Source: Peptococcaceae bacterium UBA2264 (GTDB lineage Bacteria; Bacillota; Desulfitobacteriia; Desulfitobacteriales; Desulfitobacteriaceae). From it: a stretch of 23,301 nucleotides of DNA. The notes beneath the pieces were generated by a model. That model did no database searches and had not been told where the DNA came from. It saw only the letters and a program-made list of their open reading frames with translations. A program made the translations under genes and the position numbers. The stretch's first letter is position 1. Each line of letters begins with the position of its first letter. This document shows positions 1 to 7,139 of the stretch, one piece after another. The DNA is taken from contig DDXI01000176.1 of NCBI GenBank assembly GCA_002347475.1, positions 1 through 23,301 of the forward strand, written 5' to 3'.

Positions 1-15
1 TCGCGACGCTTTAAT

Positions 16-44
16 ATAATAACACTTGGTTTAACCGCTGTCAA
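16..44 (-). promoter_or_regulatory. Sigma-A type promoter firing leftward out of the window
   Basis: On the minus strand there is a perfect TTGACA -35 box (plus 39-44), a 17-bp spacer, and TATTAT as -10 box (plus 16-21). The transcript would start at about position 9 and leave the window, so its gene is not visible. The near-consensus boxes suggest a strongly expressed gene or RNA operon to the left; that is inference. Confidence 0.6.
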
Positions 45-72
45 CATTTTATCCGCTAAAAATATTAGCAAA

Positions 73-175
73 CGGGATATTCTGCAGGATTTAATTACTC
101 TGCCGAGCAGCGACGTGAATTAATATAACACAGAATGATTATTCTCGTCAAGTAAATAATCCGCTGAATATCCCG
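73..175. repeat. Inverted repeat with nested smaller palindromes in non-coding DNA
   Basis: CGGGATATTC at 73-82 is repeated as its exact reverse complement GAATATCCCG at 166-175, and the match continues inward imperfectly. Inside the 83-bp interval lie a second pair (TTAATT/AATTAA) and a small CTGC-CGA-GCAG hairpin. The stretch lies between the tyrS 3' end and the leftward promoter at 16-44. No gene is visible in 1-249. Its role is unknown. Confidence 0.5.
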
Positions 176-249
176 AAATAAACATCAAGTGAATATAATC
201 AAATATTACGGTTTAAAAGATTCCGGGCAATTCTCAGCTGCCTATAAAT

Positions 250-1518
250 TCAACCAATAAACTTAACCAGATAGTAATTTTTTTTGCCGCGGCGAATTAC
301 CAGATATTGTCCTGCCAATCGCTGTATTTGCGGAACCATTGTTTCGATATCGTTACAACGAATATCATTGATATAGATGGCTCCACTTTGGATCAATTCC
401 CGGGAACCCCTTTTTGAAGGAGCAGTTCCGATCAAGGCCAATAATTCAACCAGGCTAATCTGATCGTTTTCAACGCTGGTCGAAGGCACATCACTGAGAC
501 CCTCTTCAATTTCTTCAGCAGACAACTCCCTTAGTTCACCTGTAAATAAGGCCCGGGAGATTTTTTCAGCCCGCTCCATAGCAATCTGACCATGGACCAG
601 GGTGGTAACATGTTGTGCCAAAGTACGCTGTGCACTTCTTTTCTCCGGTTCTGTTGCTAATTGTTTCCCTAATTCAGCAATTTCTTCCTTAGAAAGGAAT
701 GTGAAATAATTCAGATATTGAATAACGTCACGGTCATCAGTATTAAGCCAGAACTGGTAAAATTTATAAGGGGAAGTCTTGTCCGCATCCAGCCATATTG
801 TTCCTGATTCGGTTTTACCAAACTTTGTTCCGTCACTCTTGATCACCAGCGGAATAGTCAAACCGTGTATTTCCTTTTCGCTGTTTGCGGATATTCTTCT
901 GATTAAATCAATGCCTGCGGTAATATTACCCCATTGGTCGCTCCCGCCGATCTGCAGTTCACAGTTATATAGCTCATTAAGTTTCAGAAAATCGTAAGAC
1001 TGCAAGATCATATAACTGAATTCCGTAAAGGATATCCCCTTGCTTAAGCGTGATTCCACAGATTCTTTGGCCAGCATGGTGCTTAAAGGAAAATTTTTAC
1101 CGATATCTCTAAGAAATTCAATAACCTGCAGAGAACCCAGCCAGTCGTAATTGTTTACAATGATTGCCGGATTAAGCGTAGTATCAAAATCCAAAAATCT
1201 GGCCAGTTGTTTACGAATTTTCTGCGACCACTGCTCTACTGTTTCCTGGGGATTAAGTGTCCGTTCCGAAGCTTTGCCGCTAGGATCGCCAATCAGCCCT
1301 GTCCCACCACCCACCAGGGCAATTGGAATATGACCAGCCAGTTGGAACCTTTTCAAGGCTAATATTGGAAGAAGACTTCCTATGTGCAAGCTATCAGAAG
1401 TTGGATCAAAACCACAATAGAGAGTAATTGGTCCTTTTCTTAACCTATTAAGAAAGGCTTCCTCATTGGTACTTTGATAGAGAAGACCTCTGTCACGTAA
1501 ATCATTCAGGATATTCAT
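250..1518 (-). CDS. tyrS: Tyrosyl-tRNA synthetase (TyrRS, TyrS/TyrZ class)
   Basis: Charges tRNA-Tyr with tyrosine in the cytoplasm. The 422-aa length is normal for the bacterial enzyme. The class I signature is clear: the HIGH-type motif reads HIGS at residues 45-48 after FDPTSDSL, and the KMSKS-type loop reads KFGKT at 232-236. The tyrosine/adenylate pocket motifs GGSDQWGN (191-198) and QSYDFL (173-178) are present. Residues from about 355 to the end form an S4 RNA-binding domain. The start is ATG, with an AGGAGG-type site about 12 nt upstream, slightly far. The gene is divergent from the PBP gene. Unlike pheS and thrS here, it has no recognisable T-box: no TGGNACC core was found in the 190-nt leader. 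No convincing U-rich terminator follows it. Confidence 0.97.
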   Translation of the reverse strand: MNILNDLRDRGLLYQSTNEEAFLNRLRKGPITLYCGFDPTSDSLHIGSLLPILALKRFQLAGHIPIALVGGGTGLIGDPSGKASERTLNPQETVEQWSQKIRKQLARFLDFDTTLNPAIIVNNYDWLGSLQVIEFLRDIGKNFPLSTMLAKESVESRLSKGISFTEFSYMILQSYDFLKLNELYNCELQIGGSDQWGNITAGIDLIRRISANSEKEIHGLTIPLVIKSDGTKFGKTESGTIWLDADKTSPYKFYQFWLNTDDRDVIQYLNYFTFLSKEEIAELGKQLATEPEKRSAQRTLAQHVTTLVHGQIAMERAEKISRALFTGELRELSAEEIEEGLSDVPSTSVENDQISLVELLALIGTAPSKRGSRELIQSGAIYINDIRCNDIETMVPQIQRLAGQYLVIRRGKKNYYLVKFIG

Positions 1519-1549
1519 AATTCTTTTCTGCCTCCTTCACCAAAAACTT

Positions 1550-1585
1550 CTTATATATTTTTCATTCCTTATATATTTTTCATTC
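1550..1585. repeat. Perfect 18-bp tandem duplication in the tyrS leader
   Basis: CTTATATATTTTTCATTC occurs twice head to tail (1550-1567 and 1568-1585), immediately upstream of the tyrS ribosome binding site. Read in the tyrS direction, each copy is A-rich and contains TATATA. It may be replication slippage or two copies of a protein-binding or -10-like element; the sequence does not decide. Confidence 0.75.
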
Positions 1586-1711
1586 AAATATACTCACAGC
1601 TTTTCAGCTGCTTCATTAAAAATATTGTGATAAGTGCAGAACTCCGGCTGTTCACCGAAGCGATGAGCACAAGTCAAAACAGAATTTCAAAAGTGCATCT
1701 CCCGATCAATA

Positions 1712-1720
1712 ATTGTATCA
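1712..1720 (-). promoter_or_regulatory. Candidate tyrS promoter (extended -10)
   Basis: On the minus strand TGATACAAT provides an extended -10 element (TACAAT at plus 1712-1717), about 195 nt upstream of the tyrS start. No good -35 hexamer is visible. The resulting leader would be about 190 nt and would include weak hairpins at about 1635-1672 and 1597-1610 plus the tandem repeat. Confidence 0.4.
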
Positions 1721-1857
1721 TAAATCTACTTTGCTATTATGTAATAAATCGAGAATACTTACTGTAAAAAATACCTATAAACTTTATTAGTATACTTTTT
1801 TCGTATCTGAAAAACAATAGCATTTCGCCTGAAAAAGGGTTGTTAAATGCAAAATCC

Positions 1858-1885
1858 TTCATGACATTTAAAAGTATGCTATAAT
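1858..1885 (+). promoter_or_regulatory. Promoter of the PBP gene
   Basis: TGCTATAAT at 1877-1885 is an ideal extended -10 box. The -35 region (TTCATG, 1858-1863) is poor, as is common with extended -10 promoters. Transcription would start at about 1892, giving an 85-nt leader. Confidence 0.6.
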
Positions 1886-1907
1886 CTATAAAGTATGCGG
1901 GAAAGAA

Positions 1908-1969
1908 GCTAAGATCACTTACAGGTGGCTGCCCGAAATCCAACCATGCCTTAGCTCATTTACAGGGGG
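1908..1969 (+). promoter_or_regulatory. Structured PBP leader: hairpin plus direct repeat overlapping the RBS
   Basis: AGCTAAG (1908-1914) can pair with CTTAGCT (1950-1956). In addition a 14-nt element TCAYTTACAGGKGG occurs twice (1915-1928 and 1956-1969, 12 of 14 identical); the second copy is the ribosome binding site of the gene that starts at 1977. Each copy is followed by an ATGCCT: the upstream one reads ATG CCT TAG (Met-Pro-stop, 1946-1954), the downstream one is the true start. No known riboswitch class was recognised. Confidence 0.45.
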
Positions 1970-1976
1970 TATAATT

Positions 1977-4622
1977 ATGCCTAAATTTTCAAAAGCGTCT
2001 ATTTCTAAAAAGAAAAAGGCCAGACACGTTTCCAAATGGCGTATGTTTCTGCGCATTATGCTGAGCCTTTTTGCCCTGACTTTTTTAGCAGTCTCCATTT
2101 ATACAATCGTTGCCGTTGCCCAGATACCAGCGTGGGATCCGGCTTCCTTATCTGGAAAAGTAGCTTCTACGGTTATGGATAAGAACGGTAACCAGATTGC
2201 ACTTCTGCGTTCTGATGAGAACCGTCAGATTGTCAAATTCCAGGATATTCCGCCCCTGGTTATTAATACTTTTGTGGCTGTGGAAGACAAACGTTTTTAC
2301 CAGCATTTCGGCGTAGACCCAATCCGCATCATAGGTTCTGCTATAAATGATATTATATCCCGCAGCGCCCGGGAAGGAGCCAGCACAATTACAATTCAAC
2401 TGGCTCGCAACGCGTTCATCGAAGACCCCACTGCCAAAAAACTCAGCCGTAAAATTCAGGAAGCTGCTTTAGCACTTCAGCTGGAGCACAGATATACTAA
2501 AGATGAAATCATAACCTTTTATCTGAACAAAATTTTCTTTGGCGAATCTTCTTACGGAATCCAGACAGCAGCCCAAACCTATTTCGGCAAGGAACTGAAA
2601 GATCTCCAGCCTGATGAAGTTGCTCTGCTGGCAGGATTGCCGCAAGCCCCTACGCAATATAATCCCTATCAACATCCGGAAGACGCGAAGACCCGCCGCA
2701 ATATCGTCTTGGGTATAATGAAAGACAGTAATATTATCACAAGCGAGGAATATGATAAATTCATCGACTCCTCTTTCACTTATGTTGAAAAGATGATAAG
2801 GGCCCAGGGAGGATCACAAAAAACCACTACAGTGCAAGCGGACTATAAATTCCCCTATTTTGTCGACTACGTTATTGAAGAATTGCAATCGACCTATAAC
2901 CTGAGCGCAGACCAGATTTTCGGCGGTGGTCTCAAAATATACACTACCGTTGACCCCGTAATTCAGTCTGCTGCAGAAAAAGTCTTTGCTAATGACGCTA
3001 ATTTCCCCCAAGGTATGCCAGACATGCAGGTCGAAGGGGCCATAACTATTACTGATCCAGCCAGCGGTTCCATCCGGTCTATGGTAGGCGGCCGAAATTA
3101 TACAACCAGAGGTTTAAATCGGGCCTGGTATTCGAAACGGCAGCCTGGTTCGGCCATAAAACCACTGGTAGCCTACGGTCCTGCTCTGGAAAAAGGCGGT
3201 TATTTCCCGGGAACAGTCCTGGATGATATGCCTGTCCAATACGATGGCGGCAATGGCAAAGTCTGGGCGCCAAAAGATGACGACGGCGCCTGGGAAGGCC
3301 TTATCCCTATGCGTTATGCCCTGGCCCTCTCCCGAAATATCTATGCAGTTAAGCTGCTGGAAAATATAGGAGTGGACTATGGCTGGAGATTTGCCAAGGA
3401 ACGTCTGGGGCTGCCGCTGGAAGAGGGTGACAAGGTCTTAAGCCTGGCTCTGGGTACTACCCACGTTTCCACCCTGGACATGGCTTCGGCCTACAATATT
3501 TATGCCAATAAAGGAATTAAGGTAACCACCCATGCAATTGAAAGAGTTGCTGACTCTAAAGGGAAAACAGTAATTACTCCCCAGATAACCAGGGAACGGA
3601 AGGTTAAAGAGACAACCGCCTACCTGATCAGCGATATGATGCGCGGTGTTGTAGAATGGGGTACCGGAACCAATGCTCAGATCGGGAAATGGGCCATAAG
3701 CGGCAAGACAGGTACAACATCATTGGATCCCGATAAATACGGCGATAAATCCGGAAGTCCCGACATCTGGTTTGCTGGCTATACGCCAAATTATGTTGGA
3801 GTGGTTTGGATGGGATATGATTCCGACCCTGACAGCAACCACTATTTATCCAATGTCTACGGCGGAACCTATCCTGCCAAACTCTGGCAGAAGGTAATGA
3901 CTGTGGCCCTGGCAAATCTGCCAGTAGTCTCCGAACTGACCAAACCGGCTGGAATTGTCGATGTCACCTATGATAGTAAATCCGGTCTCTTACCCAGTTC
4001 TCTGACTCCAGCCAAATTCATTGCCAGTGATATTGCGGCCGAAGATGATGCCCCAACCAAAGTCAGTGAGGTCTGGATTCAGAAAGAAGTAGATGCCCAT
4101 CATCCCTCCTATTTGCCAGGACCTAACACTTCAAACACAATCACCCGCGTATTCCTAAATCCTGTCGGCCGGAATTCCTCAGCCTATTGGCCTGCCAGTG
4201 AGGTACCCTACAGAATACCTACCCGTTATTTTGACCCTGGGACCATGAGCGATACTTCAGTGGCTGCTCTGGACTCTTCCAAGAAAACTTCGGTCTCTGC
4301 CTCACCTTCCAAAGATATTCCAGTTCCCGTCCTTGGTTCTGTATCCTATGATGCGGTCACCAATATTGCTCGCGCAAAACTTAGCTATCCTGCCGGCAGC
4401 ACTAAATATTCTCTGATCCTTTATGTCAAACAGCCGGATCAAACTATTAAAACCTTTTCTTCCACGAATGTTACAAATAAATCTACCAGCATCCCGGTTC
4501 CGCTCCCAGACGAGGACAGCAAAGCTGCCGAAGGCAACTACCTTTTCTGGGCTGTTCTTCAGGACCCTGCCACTGCCACTCCTGGTTTGCCCTCTAATAA
4601 TGTCAAACTCACTGTAAAGTGA
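1977..4622 (+). CDS. Class A penicillin-binding protein (PBP1A family, bifunctional glycosyltransferase/transpeptidase)
   Basis: Polymerises and cross-links peptidoglycan at the outer face of the membrane. The 881-aa protein starts with a basic cytoplasmic tail (residues 1-22) and one membrane anchor (about 24-50). The GT51 domain follows, with catalytic Glu103 in VEDKRFYQHFGVD, GASTITIQLARN (134-145) and RKIQEAALALQLE (158-170). The transpeptidase has Ser392 in the SxxK motif GSAIK, SRN at 452-454 and KTG at 577-579, so all catalytic motifs are intact. After about residue 730 there is a Ser/Pro-rich linker and a C-terminal region (about 785-881) of beta-strand, Ig/FN3-like appearance, longer than in minimal PBP1A proteins. 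The start ATG has a GGGGG ribosome binding site 7 nt away. It is the only plus-strand gene of the window and ends at a terminator shared with mutS2. Confidence 0.96.
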   Translation: MPKFSKASISKKKKARHVSKWRMFLRIMLSLFALTFLAVSIYTIVAVAQIPAWDPASLSGKVASTVMDKNGNQIALLRSDENRQIVKFQDIPPLVINTFVAVEDKRFYQHFGVDPIRIIGSAINDIISRSAREGASTITIQLARNAFIEDPTAKKLSRKIQEAALALQLEHRYTKDEIITFYLNKIFFGESSYGIQTAAQTYFGKELKDLQPDEVALLAGLPQAPTQYNPYQHPEDAKTRRNIVLGIMKDSNIITSEEYDKFIDSSFTYVEKMIRAQGGSQKTTTVQADYKFPYFVDYVIEELQSTYNLSADQIFGGGLKIYTTVDPVIQSAAEKVFANDANFPQGMPDMQVEGAITITDPASGSIRSMVGGRNYTTRGLNRAWYSKRQPGSAIKPLVAYGPALEKGGYFPGTVLDDMPVQYDGGNGKVWAPKDDDGAWEGLIPMRYALALSRNIYAVKLLENIGVDYGWRFAKERLGLPLEEGDKVLSLALGTTHVSTLDMASAYNIYANKGIKVTTHAIERVADSKGKTVITPQITRERKVKETTAYLISDMMRGVVEWGTGTNAQIGKWAISGKTGTTSLDPDKYGDKSGSPDIWFAGYTPNYVGVVWMGYDSDPDSNHYLSNVYGGTYPAKLWQKVMTVALANLPVVSELTKPAGIVDVTYDSKSGLLPSSLTPAKFIASDIAAEDDAPTKVSEVWIQKEVDAHHPSYLPGPNTSNTITRVFLNPVGRNSSAYWPASEVPYRIPTRYFDPGTMSDTSVAALDSSKKTSVSASPSKDIPVPVLGSVSYDAVTNIARAKLSYPAGSTKYSLILYVKQPDQTIKTFSSTNVTNKSTSIPVPLPDEDSKAAEGNYLFWAVLQDPATATPGLPSNNVKLTVK

Positions 4623-4683
4623 TGAGCCGATCAACTTGCCGGTAAAGAAAACATGCAGAAAGTATTTTTTTCTGTTATAAACA

Positions 4684-4730
4684 AAAGCCTCAGCGTTTTA
4701 GAAACAGCTGAGGCTTTGTTTGTTTTTCTG
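4684..4730. terminator. Bidirectional terminator between the PBP gene and mutS2
   Basis: AAAGCCTCAGC (4684-4694) pairs perfectly with GCTGAGGCTTT (4707-4717) around a 12-nt loop. The plus strand continues with a T-rich run (4715-4730), and the minus strand has a T-rich run past 4684, so the hairpin can serve both convergent genes. Confidence 0.85.
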
Positions 4731-4740
4731 TTTAATTGAT

Positions 4741-7104
4741 TTATTTCAATTCCACAACGGTAACCCCTAAATCACCCTCGCCATGCTGACCCAAACGAAA
4801 GCTGCGAACATGAGGATGCCCTCTGAGGAATTCCTGGACCCCAGCCCTTAAGGCACCGGTGCCCTTGCCATGGATAACATAGACCTGGCTTACCCCGGAA
4901 AGTAGCGCATCATCGAGATACTTATCCAAAGTATAAGTGGCTTCCTCCACAAGCATACCCCGCAGATCAATCTCCGTCCTCACAGCATTGGCTTTGCCCA
5001 GACCCAGTTTCCCTGCCCCGGAATTACTGGTTAATTTGACCTTTTCCTCCTGAACCAGACTTACATCTGTGAGCGGAACAGTCACTTTCAGAGCCCCAGC
5101 CTGGACCTGTATCTCTCCGCTGTCAGAGGGGAGCAGAAGAACCTGACCCTTTTGCCGCAGTTTGGTCAGATAGACAGTCATTCCTAATTTAATCTCCTCA
5201 GGGAGCAAGTTGGATTTTTTACGTCCCGATCCCCGGGCAGCTTCCAGTTTGTTATCCAGTTGTTTCAGTCCCAAGCGCGCCTTTTCGATATCTGCTTGCT
5301 CTTTCTTTTCTTTCCTGGCTGCTTCTTTGAGGTCGCGAATAATTTCTTCGGCTTCACGCCGGGCGTTTTGAATTATCTCCTGAGCATCATCTCTGGCTTT
5401 ATCCAATAATCTGTGATATTCCTCATCCTGATGTCGGGATTTTAGTTCAATGGCCTTATTTCTTTGTTCGGCTGCAAACAGCCTCTCATGGGCCACCATT
5501 TTCTCCATTTCTATTTCACGTTGAGTTTCTTTTAGATTTTCCAACAAATCCGCAACCTGCAATTCTCTCTCGCTGAGGAAAGTCTTGGCTTTTTCCAAAA
5601 CACTGGAACTTAACCCTAAGCCGGCAGCGATATTAAAGGCATTGCTTTTTCCCGGGATGCCCACCAGCAAACGGTAAGTCGGGCTTAAAGAAACTGCATC
5701 AAATTCCACAGAGGCATTCTGGACACCCGGGGTCTGATAGGCGAATGTTTTGAGTGACCCGAAATGAGTTGTAGCCACAGTCAGACATCCTAATTCCTTC
5801 AGTCTTGATAAGATAGCCATAGCCAGAGCGGCACCCTCCGCCGGATCGGTTCCTGCCCCAATCTCATCCAATAAAACCAAAGACTGCCAATTGGCCTGGT
5901 CGACAATATGCACAATATTTTTCATATGGCCGGAAAAAGTGCTTAAAGACTGCTCCAGACTTTGTTCATCTCCGATATCAACGAAAACATCTGTAAAAAC
6001 GCCAATCCGCGAATCTCCTTCGGCTGGTATATGAAGACCGGCCTGAGTCATGGCCACCAGCAGACCAATGGTTTTTAAGGCTACTGTCTTGCCTCCCGTA
6101 TTGGGACCGGTTACTATCAGCATGGAAAAATCCAAACCAAGTTCCACCGTTAGTGGAATCACTGTTCCCTGAATTAAGGGATGTCTGGCTTGGACCAGTT
6201 TAACCTCCTGGCTTGCCGCCAGAAGAGGTGTTCCGGCATTCATTTGCTCACTAAGCCGGACTTTGGCTAAAATAAAATCGATTTTTGCCAAAATCTCATA
6301 TAAGGCCTCAATCACCGGAAGGTCAGCTTCAATTAACCCGGAAAGCCTTGTCAGGATTTTTTGCACTTCCCGCTCTTCCTGAAAAATTATCTCCCGCAGT
6401 TCATTGCCTAACTGCACAATAGACAGGGGTTCAATGAAAAGAGTTGCTCCGCTCCCGGACTGATCATGAACAATACCGGGAAAAAAGGAGCGGTATTCCT
6501 GTTTGACAGGAACAACATAACGATCGGAACGCTGCGTAATCAGAGCATCCTGCAACATTTTCTGATAATTACTGTTTCTGAGAATTCCCTCCAGAGTATC
6601 GCGAATACGCTGGTGCAAACGATTTCTGGCTTTGCGGCATTCGGCCAGTTCTGCCGTAGCATTATCGGCAACAGCTCCATCTTCATTGATACAATGACTG
6701 ATTTCATCTTCGATCATTTTTCGGGGTTCAAGAACAGAAGCTATGGTGCGCAAGCGAGGAAATTCCCCTTTGCTTTCTAACAAGGTTTGCCGTACCCGTC
6801 TCCCGCTGCGTAAGGTATCCCGCACCTCCAAGAGCTCCAAAGGTTTGAGCACTCCTCCCCGCTGACAGCGGGCAAGATAACTTCGGATTTCTTTGGCTCC
6901 CCAGATGGTAAATAAAGGATTTCCACGTAAAAACTCTTTGCCCTCGTCAGTCTCGCCCAAGGCTGCCATAATTTGTTCTCTGTCAGTAAAGGGAACCAGA
7001 GTCTCCGCCAATTCCTGGGTTCGCAGCAAATTACAATATTCTCTTATAAATAACCTGATTTTATCAAAACCTAATTTCAGCAGTACTTTTTCCTCAATAG
7101 CCAT
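4741..7104 (-). CDS. mutS2: MutS2 (endonuclease/ribosome-rescue ATPase with Smr domain)
   Basis: MutS2 proteins act on branched DNA and, in Bacillus, on collided ribosomes; they do not do classical mismatch repair. The 787-aa protein is the usual size. The N-terminal part holds the MutS core/lever helices. The ATPase has Walker A GPNTGGKT at 333-340, Walker B LLDEIGAGTDP at 411-421, and a signature segment (STFSGHMKN, 388-396). A long charged coiled coil runs from about 480 to 625. A KOW-like beta region follows, and the Smr nuclease domain (711-787) carries DLRG and HGKGTG. The open frame extends to 7221, but the start is placed at ATG 7104 because AAGGAGA lies 6 nt upstream and the extra 39 residues do not look like MutS2. 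The gene follows the U32 gene with a 35-nt gap, so they are probably co-transcribed. Confidence 0.96.
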   Translation of the reverse strand: MAIEEKVLLKLGFDKIRLFIREYCNLLRTQELAETLVPFTDREQIMAALGETDEGKEFLRGNPLFTIWGAKEIRSYLARCQRGGVLKPLELLEVRDTLRSGRRVRQTLLESKGEFPRLRTIASVLEPRKMIEDEISHCINEDGAVADNATAELAECRKARNRLHQRIRDTLEGILRNSNYQKMLQDALITQRSDRYVVPVKQEYRSFFPGIVHDQSGSGATLFIEPLSIVQLGNELREIIFQEEREVQKILTRLSGLIEADLPVIEALYEILAKIDFILAKVRLSEQMNAGTPLLAASQEVKLVQARHPLIQGTVIPLTVELGLDFSMLIVTGPNTGGKTVALKTIGLLVAMTQAGLHIPAEGDSRIGVFTDVFVDIGDEQSLEQSLSTFSGHMKNIVHIVDQANWQSLVLLDEIGAGTDPAEGAALAMAILSRLKELGCLTVATTHFGSLKTFAYQTPGVQNASVEFDAVSLSPTYRLLVGIPGKSNAFNIAAGLGLSSSVLEKAKTFLSERELQVADLLENLKETQREIEMEKMVAHERLFAAEQRNKAIELKSRHQDEEYHRLLDKARDDAQEIIQNARREAEEIIRDLKEAARKEKKEQADIEKARLGLKQLDNKLEAARGSGRKKSNLLPEEIKLGMTVYLTKLRQKGQVLLLPSDSGEIQVQAGALKVTVPLTDVSLVQEEKVKLTSNSGAGKLGLGKANAVRTEIDLRGMLVEEATYTLDKYLDDALLSGVSQVYVIHGKGTGALRAGVQEFLRGHPHVRSFRLGQHGEGDLGVTVVELK

Positions 7105-7139
7105 TGTTACTCTCCTTAAACATACCCTGCTTTTCGCTC

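Noticed and set aside
1597..1672. Riboswitch in the tyrS leader
   Set aside because: Only short 4-5 bp stems are found; no core motif of T-box or another class was recognised.
1737..1943. Minus-strand 68-codon frame upstream of the PBP gene
   Set aside because: It begins with TTG without a ribosome binding site, covers the PBP promoter and leader, and resembles no family.
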